The translations under genes and the position numbers were made by a program. From Bacillota bacterium (GTDB lineage Bacteria > Bacillota > Clostridia > Acetivibrionales > DSM-1351): a stretch of 35,565 nucleotides of DNA. The stretch covers positions 1 to 35,565 of the forward strand of contig JAEZFR010000113.1 in assembly GCA_023417285.1 (NCBI GenBank), read 5' to 3'. This document shows positions 7,665 through 16,980 of this stretch, piece by piece (within the stretch, counting starts at the first letter, position 1; every line of letters begins with the position of its first letter). The notes beneath the pieces are model-generated. The model saw only the letters and a list, made by a program, of their open reading frames with translations, made no database searches and had not been told where the DNA came from.

Positions 7665-9038
7665 TTACTCGGCTGGTTCAAGTATTACGTTGGCTCTTCT
7701 TAAAATACCACGAACCTCATTTACATCAACCATAGCAGGAGCAATATTGTATTTCACTGCAAGTGCAGCGCCAACGCCAGCGGCCTCGCCTATAGCCATA
7801 CAAGTTGGCATAACCCTTGCAGAGCTCATTACTACAGCATCCAAAGAAGCACACCTTCCGCTGAGCATGAGATTATCTATATCCATACTTACTGTACATC
7901 CATAAGGAATACCATATGGCTTTATTCGTTTAACGATGGTACCAGCGCCGTTGCCTTCATGGATATCTATTATGTACGACCCAAGTGCAACAGTATCTTC
8001 TGGAACTTCACCCACCATAATTTGATCCTCAGTTAACTCGCATAAACCTGCGAAGCGGCGCGTTTCGCGCACACCCAGTGAAGGATATATTTGTGTAATA
8101 TAGCAGTTTTCGAAACCTGGGACGTATTTTTTGAGAGTCTCTACTAATTTTGGAATCTGCAAGTGACCTTCAATCTCTGCGCGAGTCAAGTCCAGAACAT
8201 CGCTACCATTAATACCAAGATGTCTGGTTGAATTTATGTGTACTTCTCCTGGTATTAAGCTTTTAATGTATATAAGAGTATCTCTGTCAACGGGTAACTC
8301 GCCTTTTTCCTTTAATTCGAGGAAAAGCTTACGCATGCCCACCATAACGTGGTGTTCATTTGAACGGAAGAAATCAGCGTTGTACTTATCAAAGTCGCAT
8401 TCTATGGTACTACATAAACGCATTTGTTCAGGGTCACTTTCGATAAAATCTATTGTTTTGTCAGTATCTACGTTGCCTAAAGTAAACATAAGAGTAGGGG
8501 GCTGCAATGCTCCAGTATCTTTTTGTCCCATATTATAAGTTGCACCAGCTAGGTAACCCATGTCACCGTCTCCGGTTGCATCAATAAAGACGTTAGCAGT
8601 AACCTCTATATAATAACCCTTACCAAAAAGTGTAACCGATTTGATGCTACCATTATCTACGTTGGTATTGATGATTTCAGTGTTCAAAAGTATATCAATA
8701 CCTGCTGCAAGACACATCTCGAATGCTACAACCTTGAAAATTTCATGGTCGTATAGTGTTACAGAATTGTGCATTGGGCATTGATAATGGTCGGTACAGG
8801 CATTTCGTTTTCTCAGCTCATCTACAAGTTCCTGAGCAATACCTGCAGTTACAGGCTTGCCATCTTTGTCGAGATACCCCAACAATGGTAAACCTATCGT
8901 TAAATTACCACCAAGGTATCCGTTTTTCTCTACTAAAAGTACTTTTGCTCCATTTCTGCTTGCTGCAATTGCTGCAGGAATTCCGCCTGGCCCACCGCCA
9001 ATGACGACAACATCATAATTTTTTTGGAGGGTTTTCAT
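7665..9038 (-). CDS. FAD-dependent oxidoreductase A (FAD_oxidored family)
   Basis: A 457-residue flavoprotein. The FAD-binding Rossmann motif is G14-x-G16-x2-G19, with Glu37 at the end of the second strand for the ribose. The family's IDATGDGD block lies at the end of the first substrate region, SLGVRETRR in the middle, and the C-terminal FAD block NLMLSGRCAS...MPTCMAIGEAAGVGAALA. These fit the PF12831 group, whose substrates are mostly unknown. No signal peptide or iron-sulphur cysteine cluster is visible, so it should be cytoplasmic and use a soluble acceptor. It lies 106 bp downstream of FAD B and just ahead of the allulose epimerase. It is more like D and E of the plus-strand set in lacking the GGAI insertion seen in B and C. 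The ATG follows AAAGGAGAC. Confidence 0.88.
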   Translation of the reverse strand: MKTLQKNYDVVVIGGGPGGIPAAIAASRNGAKVLLVEKNGYLGGNLTIGLPLLGYLDKDGKPVTAGIAQELVDELRKRNACTDHYQCPMHNSVTLYDHEIFKVVAFEMCLAAGIDILLNTEIINTNVDNGSIKSVTLFGKGYYIEVTANVFIDATGDGDMGYLAGATYNMGQKDTGALQPPTLMFTLGNVDTDKTIDFIESDPEQMRLCSTIECDFDKYNADFFRSNEHHVMVGMRKLFLELKEKGELPVDRDTLIYIKSLIPGEVHINSTRHLGINGSDVLDLTRAEIEGHLQIPKLVETLKKYVPGFENCYITQIYPSLGVRETRRFAGLCELTEDQIMVGEVPEDTVALGSYIIDIHEGNGAGTIVKRIKPYGIPYGCTVSMDIDNLMLSGRCASLDAVVMSSARVMPTCMAIGEAAGVGAALAVKYNIAPAMVDVNEVRGILRRANVILEPAE

Positions 9039-9059
9039 AGTTTTGTCTCCTTTGTTAAA

Positions 9060-9140
9060 ATAATTTGTATTTTTCTAGCATTTATATGCTAGTATGTATA
9101 TTCTGGACCTAATATTCTTTATCTAATATTCTACTCTTCA
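9060..9140. repeat. AT-rich degenerate repeats between FAD genes A and B
   Basis: The 106-bp gap holds repeated CTAATATTCT-type words (CTAATATTCTTTAT, CTAATATTCTAC, then CATATTCTAG) and a small inverted repeat CTAGCATTTATATGCTAG at about 9075-9092. There is no terminator, consistent with cotranscription of B and A. Confidence 0.45.
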
Positions 9141-9144
9141 TATT

Positions 9145-10518
9145 CTAGTCTTTGATAACTGCACCTTGAGCAATAAGAGTATCCCGAAGATTAACAATAT
9201 CCACTTTCTCAGGTAGGACACAGCTTTTAATCGCTATCGCAGCTGCAGTTCCAGCAGCCTGTCCCATAGCAATGCATGCAGGCATAACACGATAGCTTGC
9301 TGCAGCCTCTGAGGAACCACATATACTACGCCCTGCAACAAGCATATTATCGCAGTTCTCAGGAATCAGACAACGATATGGTATAGTGTAGTATTTATCA
9401 ACACAGGTGAATGTAACACCACCACCTGTTGAATTGTGAACATCAATGGCATATCCGAATGTACATATCGCATCATCAAAATGCTTACGTGATAGTATAT
9501 CTTCTGCTGTAAGTTCATATTTGCCAACAATGTGTCTTGTCTCACGAACACCAAGTGAAGTAGCGACCTGAATAAGCTGAATATTCTCACAACCAGGGAG
9601 GTATTTTTTCATAAAAGCAACAACTTCTTGTACTTGACGCCTACCTTCAATAAGAGCTTTGGTTATATCAGATGTTTTTGTAGCGTCAATATGCGCTATG
9701 CGAGTGGTATTAATTTTCCATCGCCCAGGGATATTTTGTTCATAGTTGCCTAATTCATTACGGTCAATTGTCCAGTCTCCGTTACGCTTTGCTTCAGCGA
9801 CATATTTAGCAAAGCAATTAGCAGTGTGATTATCTAGGTTTGCTTTATTTGCTTCTAACTCGCCCAAGTACTTCTCGCGGTCTATATTTCCGACTTCAAA
9901 GAAAAGGGTAGTAGGTTGCATAATGCCTGTTTCTTTTTGGCCAAGCCATGTGGGTACACCTGCCAGATATGCTACATCAGCATCCCCAGTGCAATCTATG
10001 TATATCTTTGCACGAATCGCCGCAATACCTTCTTTCATATGGACTATAACATGCTCTATCTTCCCATTATTAGTAATGCAATCGGTAACCTGAACGTTGT
10101 AAAGTATTTGTGCACCGGATTCTAGAACCATTTCTTCCATCACTACTGCAAGAACCTCAGATTGATATGGAGTAACATGTCTATGGCTTGCCATATAATA
10201 GGAGGAATAAGAGGTCATACCTTCAATCTTGGAAGGGTGAATAGCACCTCCACAGGCTTCAGTCCTTACACATAGCTCATCGAAGATACCCTTGACTAGT
10301 TGTTCCTGTGCATCGTTATCATAGCATGTCATAAATGGTCCAACGAGGCCCGATGTAGCCATACCTCCGAGCATGCTTAAACGCTCAATCAATAATGTTT
10401 TTGCTCCGTTACGAGCTGCTGCTACAGCTGCTCCAAAGCCAGCAGTACCCCCACCAATAACAAGGACATCTGTTTCTATTAGATTTTTGATGATTTTAGA
10501 ATATTGAATCTCACTCAC
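9145..10518 (-). CDS. FAD-dependent oxidoreductase B (FAD_oxidored family)
   Basis: A 457-residue flavoprotein with GxGxxG at G22, G24 and G27, the IDCTGDAD block, SLGVRETRH, and the C-terminal block NMLVAGRSICGSSEAAASYRVMPACIAMGQAAGTAAA. It is the first gene of the leftward operon. The start is GTG, with AGGAGGA six bases upstream. Its N-terminus (M-S-x-I-x-Y-S-K-I), total length and GGAIHPS segment match FAD oxidoreductase C at 18643, so B and C are one subfamily placed at the two ends of the divergent locus. The family is secure; the reaction is probably oxidation of a secondary alcohol of a sugar or polyol, inferred from context only. Confidence 0.88.
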   Translation of the reverse strand: MSEIQYSKIIKNLIETDVLVIGGGTAGFGAAVAAARNGAKTLLIERLSMLGGMATSGLVGPFMTCYDNDAQEQLVKGIFDELCVRTEACGGAIHPSKIEGMTSYSSYYMASHRHVTPYQSEVLAVVMEEMVLESGAQILYNVQVTDCITNNGKIEHVIVHMKEGIAAIRAKIYIDCTGDADVAYLAGVPTWLGQKETGIMQPTTLFFEVGNIDREKYLGELEANKANLDNHTANCFAKYVAEAKRNGDWTIDRNELGNYEQNIPGRWKINTTRIAHIDATKTSDITKALIEGRRQVQEVVAFMKKYLPGCENIQLIQVATSLGVRETRHIVGKYELTAEDILSRKHFDDAICTFGYAIDVHNSTGGGVTFTCVDKYYTIPYRCLIPENCDNMLVAGRSICGSSEAAASYRVMPACIAMGQAAGTAAAIAIKSCVLPEKVDIVNLRDTLIAQGAVIKD

Positions 10519-10551
10519 GACTATCCTCCTAAAAAATGAAATGGTTTATGT

Positions 10552-10581
10552 CACTAAATTAAATTCATTAACTATTTAGTG
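10552..10581. promoter_or_regulatory. Inverted repeat in the 5' leader of the leftward operon
   Basis: CACTAAAT (10553-10560 region) and ATTTAGTG (10574-10581 region) are separated by about 14 bp. The repeat lies between the minus-strand promoter and FAD B. It could be an operator or an RNA hairpin. Just upstream the word ATGATAAAT is directly repeated (10622-10639 region). Confidence 0.4.
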
Positions 10582-10657
10582 GCATAATAAAATTACCGAA
10601 AAATGGAGAATTATATTTCAAATGATAAATATGATAAATTAACTAATAACTTCTTTT

Positions 10658-10688
10658 AATATAGCATGTAGTACTACATTGAAGTCAA
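10658..10688 (-). promoter_or_regulatory. Promoter of the leftward FAD-epimerase-SDR operon with embedded palindrome
   Basis: On the minus strand -35 TTGACT (10688-10683) and -10 TATATT (10663-10658) are spaced by 19 bp, the -10 being preceded by TGC (extended -10). The spacer contains the perfect 14-bp palindrome ATGTAGTACTACAT (10666-10679). A regulator bound there would compete directly with RNA polymerase. The promoter would give a leader of about 130 nt. Confidence 0.55.
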
Positions 10689-10739
10689 CTGAAGATAAAA
10701 ATGAGTGAAGGATAGTGATAGTTTTTAAACAATTAGTAC

Positions 10740-10757
10740 ATAAAAACTAGTTTTTAT
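10740..10757. promoter_or_regulatory. 18-bp perfect palindrome between divergent promoters
   Basis: ATAAAAACTAGTTTTTAT is a perfect palindrome midway between the leftward promoter (10658-10688) and the rightward one (10806-10832). It is a candidate regulator site for either direction; the binding protein is unknown. Confidence 0.45.
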
Positions 10758-10805
10758 AAATAAGAAATTAGTAGTATTGTTGAAAAATCAATTTTTATGG
10801 TATAC

Positions 10806-10832
10806 TTGACAGATGAATTGTTTTTGTATAAT
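10806..10832 (+). promoter_or_regulatory. Probable promoter of the two-component system genes
   Basis: Consensus TTGACA (10806-10811) and TATAAT (10827-10832) with a short 15-bp spacer. Transcription from here leaves about 200 nt of leader before the response regulator ATG. In that leader only a GCAC/GTGC inverted repeat (about 10919-10930) was noticed. Confidence 0.55.
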
Positions 10833-11041
10833 TTGTTAAGTGTTACTAATTAAATTTACATAATATTACCATTTTTTTGTAAACTAAATAAACTTCAATC
10901 ACTACGTGTAATCCATAGCACAAGCGTGCATGGTTTTATAGTTATCCCACTAATTGTATAGCATTATTAGAATAAGCAATTATCATAAACTTTTAACGCT
11001 ATATATAGCTCAAATAGTAATACAACATAAGGAGGAATTTT

Positions 11042-12661
11042 ATGTATAAGGCTATTATTGTTGATGATGAAGATCTAGTGCGTCAAGGACTTAAGAGACA
11101 CTTTGATTGGAGTGCTTACAATATTCAGATAGTTGCTGATCTACCAGATGGAGAAAAGGCATTAAACTTTGTAAAGGAAAACCATGTTGATCTAGTGCTT
11201 ACCGATGTCCTCATGCCGTATATGGATGGAATAACATTGGCCAAAAATTTACGGGAGCTTTATCCGGATATAAAGATAATATTCGTCAGTGGTCATGATG
11301 ACATAGTCTTCCTTAAGAAGGCACTTAAAGTTGATGCTATAGACTATATCCTTAAATCAATAGACTTAGATGAGCTCCAGGAGACCGTTAGTCGTGTGGT
11401 TAACATTATGGAAATGGAGAATCAGAGCAAGAAAAACCTTGCTGATATGGAAAACCTCCTAAATGAGAGCTTTCCTCTTTTGCAAGAACGTTTTTTTATA
11501 ACAATGATTCGTGATGACATAGAAAAACCAGAGATATTGAAGGAACGAATAGCATTTTTAAATATACCGCTATATGACGAAATGCACTACTGTGTACTGG
11601 TAATTCAAGTACAGAGTATATACAGCACATTTTATACTCTATCAGAACGTGATCGACAGCTTTTATCTTTGCAAATTCAAGACGAATGTAGGAATGTAGG
11701 TAAGCTTTATAGCGATACAATTTGTTTTGAAAATAAGCAGGGTGAATACATAATGATACTTTCCTTATTAGAAGACGAGTATGAAGATACTATCCTTGAG
11801 GTCTCCGAGAAATTAAACAAACGGCTAAATGTTGGTATGAATCTTAAAGTCTCGATTGGTATTAGTGAAAGATTTAAGGGACTAGAAAATATAAAGACAT
11901 CCTACGAGAACGCTTCAAATGCCATAAGCAAACACTACTTGCTCGATAGCGAACTGGCTATCTCCATTGATAAATACGAAATGGACGAAAGCCTCAAAGA
12001 ATTCAAGGAAAGAGCTGAAAAGAGTCTGCAGGAGTGCTTGAGTCATGGTAGTGCCGAGCAGGTGCTAGAGGTACTGAATGAGTTTTTTAATATAATTAAG
12101 GAGAAGTTCCATCGTGATGAAGAGCAAAATTTGCTGATTTACTTACTACTCCTTCCAACACGGATAGTGACAGATATAATGATAAATAAAAAAAGTGACT
12201 ACTCCAATCAACGAATGATTTTAGAGAAGTTTTTATGTTGTTCAGATTTTGAACAACAGTGTCTTATGATTCAAAAGCTTTATACTGAGGTAGCTTCCCT
12301 CATGAGAAGTATGAGCAAAACATATTCCCACACTATAATTAATCAAGTCCGCAAGACCATTGATGATCATTTTAAGGAGCAGATATCTATAACTACGTTA
12401 GCAAAAGATGTCTACTTGACACCTACATACTTATGCGTATTATTCAAACAAGTTACAGGTACTACGATAAATGACTACTTAACTAACACTCGACTTGAAA
12501 AGGCAAAGAAGCTCTTATCAGAGCCTTACATAAAACTATATGATGTATGTTATGAAGTGGGATACCTTTCTCCTAGCTATTTTTCACGCCTGTTTAAGAA
12601 ATATACAGGACTCTCACCTAGTGAATATAGGAATATTGCAATTTCCTCTGCCGAGAAATAG
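11042..12661 (+). CDS. YesN-type AraC-family response regulator
   Basis: A 539-residue cytoplasmic response regulator. The receiver domain spans residues 1-120 with acidic residues D8/D9, phospho-acceptor D55 (LVLTDVLMPYMDG) and the conserved Lys in DYILKS. A long middle region of unknown fold follows. The AraC/XylS double helix-turn-helix lies at about 435-535, ending in YLSPSYFSRLFKKYTGLSPSEYR. It pairs with the adjacent YesM-type kinase, and such pairs usually switch on the neighbouring LplABC-type importer. The ATG follows AAGGAGGAAT. Target sites cannot be read with certainty but probably lie at 10519-11041 and 14800-15000. Confidence 0.92.
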   Translation: MYKAIIVDDEDLVRQGLKRHFDWSAYNIQIVADLPDGEKALNFVKENHVDLVLTDVLMPYMDGITLAKNLRELYPDIKIIFVSGHDDIVFLKKALKVDAIDYILKSIDLDELQETVSRVVNIMEMENQSKKNLADMENLLNESFPLLQERFFITMIRDDIEKPEILKERIAFLNIPLYDEMHYCVLVIQVQSIYSTFYTLSERDRQLLSLQIQDECRNVGKLYSDTICFENKQGEYIMILSLLEDEYEDTILEVSEKLNKRLNVGMNLKVSIGISERFKGLENIKTSYENASNAISKHYLLDSELAISIDKYEMDESLKEFKERAEKSLQECLSHGSAEQVLEVLNEFFNIIKEKFHRDEEQNLLIYLLLLPTRIVTDIMINKKSDYSNQRMILEKFLCCSDFEQQCLMIQKLYTEVASLMRSMSKTYSHTIINQVRKTIDDHFKEQISITTLAKDVYLTPTYLCVLFKQVTGTTINDYLTNTRLEKAKKLLSEPYIKLYDVCYEVGYLSPSYFSRLFKKYTGLSPSEYRNIAISSAEK

Positions 12662-12752
12662 TATCTAACTGCAAAAGAAATTCTACTGTTCAGAAAAGTT
12701 TATTTACCGCTCAGAAATTGTTATATCGAAACAGGTGGGAAGGGAAGTGCTT

Positions 12753-14564
12753 ATGAATAAAATTAGTATGCGAGATAAGATCTTTAGGCGTGTTCTTTAT
12801 AGCGATAATATGCGCTTATCAAAAAGAGCAGTTGCTCTTTTTGCTTTTGCAGTATTTATACCGCTCACTTTTATTGTAATTATGTATTCCAATCACTCTG
12901 CAAAGATTATTGAGAGCGAGCTTTCAAATAATATGAGATTAGCGGTTAACCAGATTAAAAGCAACCTTGATTACCGGTTTGAACAAATATCTGAAAGCGC
13001 CCTTTCTATTCTTAGTACGGCTTATCCGTATATTAGAAGTGGAAGCACCGATGTTCAAACACAGCTAGAAGAATATGCGGAACTTAAATCTCTGGTTTCT
13101 GCTTACGAAGGAAAACATATGATTAGTAAAGTTAGACTATATGTACCTTCCGGTAAAATATACGCAAACCAACAGGATACATTCTATTCTTTGCCTGAGC
13201 TTACGCTGGAAAACAGTGAGAATTTACAGCGTGGAGTGGTTTGGATGAAGACATATGGAACCCGTATATATGATGGAACAGGATTAATTAATGTTATATC
13301 TTGCCGGATGACAATTTCAAGTAAAAAAAATTATGATGAAATAGCCAGTGTACTACAATTGGATATAGAAGAAACCAAGCTTAGTAAAATATTTTCTGCA
13401 GGTATAAGCATTGATGAGGAGATTTACTTGGTAGACTCAACTGGTTTTATAATTTCCCACCCCGATTCAAGCTTGATTGGTAAAGAGGGCCTCTCATCCA
13501 CCGAGTTAAAAGCTGTGTTGGAAAATGAGACAGGACATCTTAGTGGAAAAATGAGTAATAATTCTGATCTTGTGGCATTTTCTAAATTGAGTGTACCAAA
13601 TTGGTATCTAATAATGAGATTACCAGCTACTACAGTATACGGAACGGATATCTTTTCATTTGATGTGATGCGCGCTGTGTTGATTTTAGCCGTTATCGTA
13701 GTTTTTGTAATCTCATTAATAATCATATATTCTAGTATAGTTGAAAATACTGTAAAACGAATAAATAATGCTATTATGGTACTGAAAAATGAGGGAATTG
13801 ACCAAGCTGATAATGTTGCCTCACTAAATGACAAAAATAATAAGTCTCTTGCTTTATTAGAGAATAATGCAAACCAGTTAGTTATTACTATAAAAAAATT
13901 GATGGAAGAGTCATATGAAGCCAAAATAAAAGCCCGTGATTTTCAGCTGAAGGCTCTTCAGGCGCAAATAAATCCACATTTTTTATATAATACTCTTGAT
14001 GCCATAAAGTGGATGATACTGGAGGATTATAAAAAAGATAGTATATGGATGATAAATGCATTTTCAAGGTATTTCCGTTTAAGCTTAGCCAAGGGAAGGG
14101 ATGTTGTTACCCTTCGAGATGAATTAGAGTTGGTTGAGTCTTATGTTGGAATTATGCAAAAAAGGTTTAGTAATATATCAACCATAGATATAAATATAGA
14201 TGAAAAACTTAAAGATTGCCTTATTCCAAAGCTATCCCTTCAACCGCTAGTTGAAAATGCACTCAATCATGGTATTCTTCATAGCCAAAACAACGAGGGG
14301 AGGCTTGCTATAGCTGCAAGAGAAGAGAATGGGCGATTAATCATTAGCATTAAGGATAATGGTAATGGTATGAATCAACAGCAGCTTGAAAACATTCTAG
14401 GGCAAAGTAATAGCAGTAATACCAAGGGCTATGGTCTTGGTAATGTGGACGAAAGACTTAAGTTGTTTGGAGGAGAAGACTGCGGCCTTAGTATAAGTTC
14501 TGAAATTAATGTGGGTACAACTGTTACCATATCATTACCCTTAAAATATATGCCACAGGAATAA
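12753..14564 (+). CDS. YesM-type sensor histidine kinase
   Basis: A 603-residue membrane kinase. There is a membrane helix at about residues 25-48, an extracellular dCACHE-like sensor region to about 290, a second helix at about 300-325, then a signalling helix. The His_kinase domain has H409 in INPHFLYNTLD, and the HATPase domain shows VENALNHG, DNGNGM and GYGLGNVDERL. It senses an extracellular ligand, probably the imported sugar, and phosphorylates the preceding response regulator. The ATG at 12753 follows GGGAAGGGAAG. A GTG at 12735 in the same frame lacks a good ribosome binding site and is less likely. Confidence 0.92.
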   Translation: MNKISMRDKIFRRVLYSDNMRLSKRAVALFAFAVFIPLTFIVIMYSNHSAKIIESELSNNMRLAVNQIKSNLDYRFEQISESALSILSTAYPYIRSGSTDVQTQLEEYAELKSLVSAYEGKHMISKVRLYVPSGKIYANQQDTFYSLPELTLENSENLQRGVVWMKTYGTRIYDGTGLINVISCRMTISSKKNYDEIASVLQLDIEETKLSKIFSAGISIDEEIYLVDSTGFIISHPDSSLIGKEGLSSTELKAVLENETGHLSGKMSNNSDLVAFSKLSVPNWYLIMRLPATTVYGTDIFSFDVMRAVLILAVIVVFVISLIIIYSSIVENTVKRINNAIMVLKNEGIDQADNVASLNDKNNKSLALLENNANQLVITIKKLMEESYEAKIKARDFQLKALQAQINPHFLYNTLDAIKWMILEDYKKDSIWMINAFSRYFRLSLAKGRDVVTLRDELELVESYVGIMQKRFSNISTIDINIDEKLKDCLIPKLSLQPLVENALNHGILHSQNNEGRLAIAAREENGRLIISIKDNGNGMNQQQLENILGQSNSSNTKGYGLGNVDERLKLFGGEDCGLSISSEINVGTTVTISLPLKYMPQE

Positions 14565-14574
14565 TTTTATCTAC

Positions 14575-14690
14575 ATAAAGATGCTACAAAAGCTTGCACA
14601 TAAGACTCCACATGAGACTCCAGATAAGAATAAGACTCTATAAAAACTCTACATAAGATTCTACATAAGACTCCTACAAAAGACGAATAT
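14575..14690. repeat. Degenerate ACATAAGACTC repeats after the kinase gene
   Basis: At least seven imperfect copies of ACATAAGACTC (CACATAAGACTC, CACATGAGACTC, AGATAAGAATAAGACTC, ACATAAGATTC, ACATAAGACTC and others) fill the start of the gap before the importer operon. No ORF is present. Confidence 0.6.
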
Positions 14691-14721
14691 TAGTATACAT
14701 ATATAGTAAGAAATAGCTTAC

Positions 14722-14768
14722 AAGAGACTGATTGAATAGCTATAAAAGGCTATTCAATCAGTCTCTTT
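14722..14768 (+). terminator. Terminator after the two-component system
   Basis: A 19-bp perfect stem (14722-14740 with 14749-14767) and an 8-nt loop. The U-tract is poor (TCTCTTT lies within the arm), but stem strength and the fresh promoter downstream support termination, possibly leaky. Confidence 0.7.
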
Positions 14769-14890
14769 GCATATAACGTTTTGGGTATTATGCAATAAAT
14801 CCCAGCATATATTGACATTGTTTTTATGCAAAAATAACAGTTTTGGATAAGAAATCAGAAGATTGAGTCATTCTACTTATGATTTTTGTG

Positions 14891-14939
14891 TGCTAAGATT
14901 AGAGCATAGAAAAAATTAAACTTAATTGAAAGCTTTCAA
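14891..14939 (+). promoter_or_regulatory. Promoter and operator of the importer-FAD operon
   Basis: An extended -10, TGC-TAAGAT (14891-14899), puts the transcript start near 14906. The perfect 14-bp palindrome TTGAAAGCTTTCAA (14926-14939) lies just downstream, where a bound regulator would block elongation. A consensus TTGACA at 14812-14817 further up has only a weak -10 partner. The palindrome resembles a catabolite-response site but is two bases too short at its centre. Confidence 0.5.
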
Positions 14940-15013
14940 AAGTCTATATTTCTCAATTTAAAAATGAAATATTATGTTAAGGTTTTTTACTCACTATTTC
15001 GGAGGAAAATGCT

Positions 15014-15982
15014 ATGAAAATGTTTGCTTTAAAACCAAAAGCAAAAAATGAACTACAATCGCACTCTAAATTAGGAGCATATTTTAAGGAACATTATCTC
15101 TTATATATTATGCTGCTTCCTGGACTATTTTTCTTGATAGTCTATAAGTTTCTACCGCTCTATGGTATTACGATTGCATTTAAAGATTATAGTATTTTTG
15201 CAGGAACCAATCCGCTAGATGCAATAGCAAAAAGCGAATGGGTAGGACTTGAGCATTTTGAAAGGTTATTTGCAAGTTCTGCATTTGTAAAAGTACTTCT
15301 AAATACCCTTATTATTAATGCATACAAGATTTTGTTCTTATTCCCAATTCCTATAATATGTGCCATTTTACTCAACGAAATTCGAAACAAAGCATACCGT
15401 AAGCTGGCACAGACAGCAATATATGTTCCATATTTCTTCTCATGGGTTGTTACATTCGGTATTTTTTATTCATTATTAGGTACCTATGGCATTCTTAACA
15501 CAGGGTTAGCAGCATTTGGCTTTGAAAGAATAAGCTTCTTTTCGGACACAAACGTATTTCGTGGCCTATTAGTCTTTACTGAGGGATGGAAAGAGATTGG
15601 ATGGAATACAGTTATTTATTTGGCAGCTATTACGGGTATCGATATTTCGCTCTATGAAGCGGCTAGAGTGGATGGTGCTTCCAAGTTACGCCAAATCTGG
15701 CACATAACATTACCTGGAATTGCATCTACTATCGTACTGATGCTCATTCTAAAGGTTGGATACATATTGGATACCGGTTTTGAGCAGATTCTAGTATTCT
15801 ATAATTCAACAGTTTATGATGTTGCGGACGTAATCCAAACTTATGTTTACCGTATGGGGTTGGGTCAATCTGATTTTGCATTGGGCACTGCGCTTGGTTT
15901 ATTTAATTCGGTTGTGGCATTTATCTTAATAGTAGGCTCAAATGCTGTTTGTAAGAAATTGCTTCATAGAAGTATCTGGTAA
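15014..15982 (+). CDS. ABC importer permease, LplB type
   Basis: A 322-residue inner-membrane permease of the carbohydrate CUT1 class, LplB/YteP branch. It starts with a hydrophilic stretch followed by LLYIMLLPGLFFLIVYKFLPLYGITIAFKDY, typical of this branch, and has about six membrane helices. The cytoplasmic EAA loop is LYEAARVDGASKLRQIWHITLPGI. It forms the channel with the next gene product and takes substrate from the lipoprotein at 16981. No ATPase gene is nearby; related systems borrow a shared MsmX-type ATPase. The ATG follows CGGAGGAAAA. First gene of the operon downstream of the palindrome promoter. Confidence 0.92.
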   Translation: MKMFALKPKAKNELQSHSKLGAYFKEHYLLYIMLLPGLFFLIVYKFLPLYGITIAFKDYSIFAGTNPLDAIAKSEWVGLEHFERLFASSAFVKVLLNTLIINAYKILFLFPIPIICAILLNEIRNKAYRKLAQTAIYVPYFFSWVVTFGIFYSLLGTYGILNTGLAAFGFERISFFSDTNVFRGLLVFTEGWKEIGWNTVIYLAAITGIDISLYEAARVDGASKLRQIWHITLPGIASTIVLMLILKVGYILDTGFEQILVFYNSTVYDVADVIQTYVYRMGLGQSDFALGTALGLFNSVVAFILIVGSNAVCKKLLHRSIW

Positions 15983-16018
15983 TAGAAATGAAAGTATATT
16001 CTGCTTGAGGTGAAAATT

Positions 16019-16915
16019 ATGTTAAACAAAAAGAAAACAACGGGTATTCCACTCGAAGCAAGTGAAAAATCTATGATAGTAATTTCATACATTATTATGA
16101 CTATACTTGCACTGTGTGCCATACTTCCAATATTACACGTAGTATCTAAGTCATTCAGCAGTGCTTCAGCTGTTACATCAGGAGCTGTAATGTTTTGGCC
16201 AGTTGATATACAGTTTGAGACTATTTTATATGTTTTAAAAGAAACAACTTTTTTGAACTCCCTTAAGAACACAGTTATTGTTACTGTTGTAGGTACAATC
16301 ATCAGTATGATAGTAACCATTACAACGGCCTATCCACTATCTAAGCCTTCATTTAAAGGGCGAAAGCTCTTTATAATGCTATACATAATAAGTATGGTAT
16401 TCTTTGGTGGAATGGTTCCTGCGTATATGGTTGTTCGCACACTTGGCATTATGGATACTTTTGCAGCATTGATTCTTCCGTTTTTTATAGTACATTTTAA
16501 TATGTTTATTGTTAAAAATTATTTTGAAGGTCTACCTGAAAGCATTGAAGAATCAGCAAAAATTGATGGCGCAAGTGATATTAAGATTCTTGTATATATA
16601 GTATGTCCAATGTCTACTCCAGTATTAGCAACTGTTTCAATGTTATACGCTGTAAACTACTGGAATAATTACTTCCATGCAGTAATGTATACAAACAGTA
16701 CTGAAATGCAAACATTGCAGTTATTTATCTATAACACTATCAGTAATACTCAAACAATTGTTGAACGTCTAGTAGCAGGTAATTATTCAAATGTTTCTAT
16801 CGATGGCATTATAGCCGCGGTTGTTGTTCTTTCACTAATTCCTATAGTTGCCATATACCCACTAGTTCAGAGATATATGGTGCAAGGTATTACCATTGGC
16901 TCGGTTAAGGGCTAA
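16019..16915 (+). CDS. ABC importer permease, YtcP/LplC type
   Basis: A 298-residue partner permease with about six membrane segments and the EAA loop LPESIEESAKIDGASDIKILVYIVCP. The C-terminus, PLVQRYMVQGITIGSVKG, is the standard end of this family. The ATG at 16019 follows GAGGTG by six bases. A GTG nine bases earlier overlaps that ribosome binding site and is rejected as the start. It is cotranscribed with the first permease 36 bp upstream. Confidence 0.92.
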   Translation: MLNKKKTTGIPLEASEKSMIVISYIIMTILALCAILPILHVVSKSFSSASAVTSGAVMFWPVDIQFETILYVLKETTFLNSLKNTVIVTVVGTIISMIVTITTAYPLSKPSFKGRKLFIMLYIISMVFFGGMVPAYMVVRTLGIMDTFAALILPFFIVHFNMFIVKNYFEGLPESIEESAKIDGASDIKILVYIVCPMSTPVLATVSMLYAVNYWNNYFHAVMYTNSTEMQTLQLFIYNTISNTQTIVERLVAGNYSNVSIDGIIAAVVVLSLIPIVAIYPLVQRYMVQGITIGSVKG

Positions 16916-16980
16916 TAAAGTGGTCTAATCTTTGTAATTTATCGGAAACGGTAAAAATATAAAAAAGAGGAAGGGATATT

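Noticed and set aside
7628..7681. Longer form of the allulose epimerase starting at 7681
   Set aside because: The extra 18 residues are unlike the family and overlap the upstream gene. The ATG at 7627 has a strong ribosome binding site and the known N-terminus.
13424..13924. 166-codon minus-strand ORF inside the sensor kinase
   Set aside because: Antisense shadow of a conserved kinase gene, with no start signal.
14575..14690. CRISPR array suggested by short repeats
   Set aside because: Units are about 11 bp, degenerate and nearly adjacent, with no uniform spacers and no cas genes.
14926..14939. Canonical CcpA catabolite-response element
   Set aside because: The palindrome lacks the central CG and is 12-14 bp without the usual spacing, so it is kept only as an unidentified operator.
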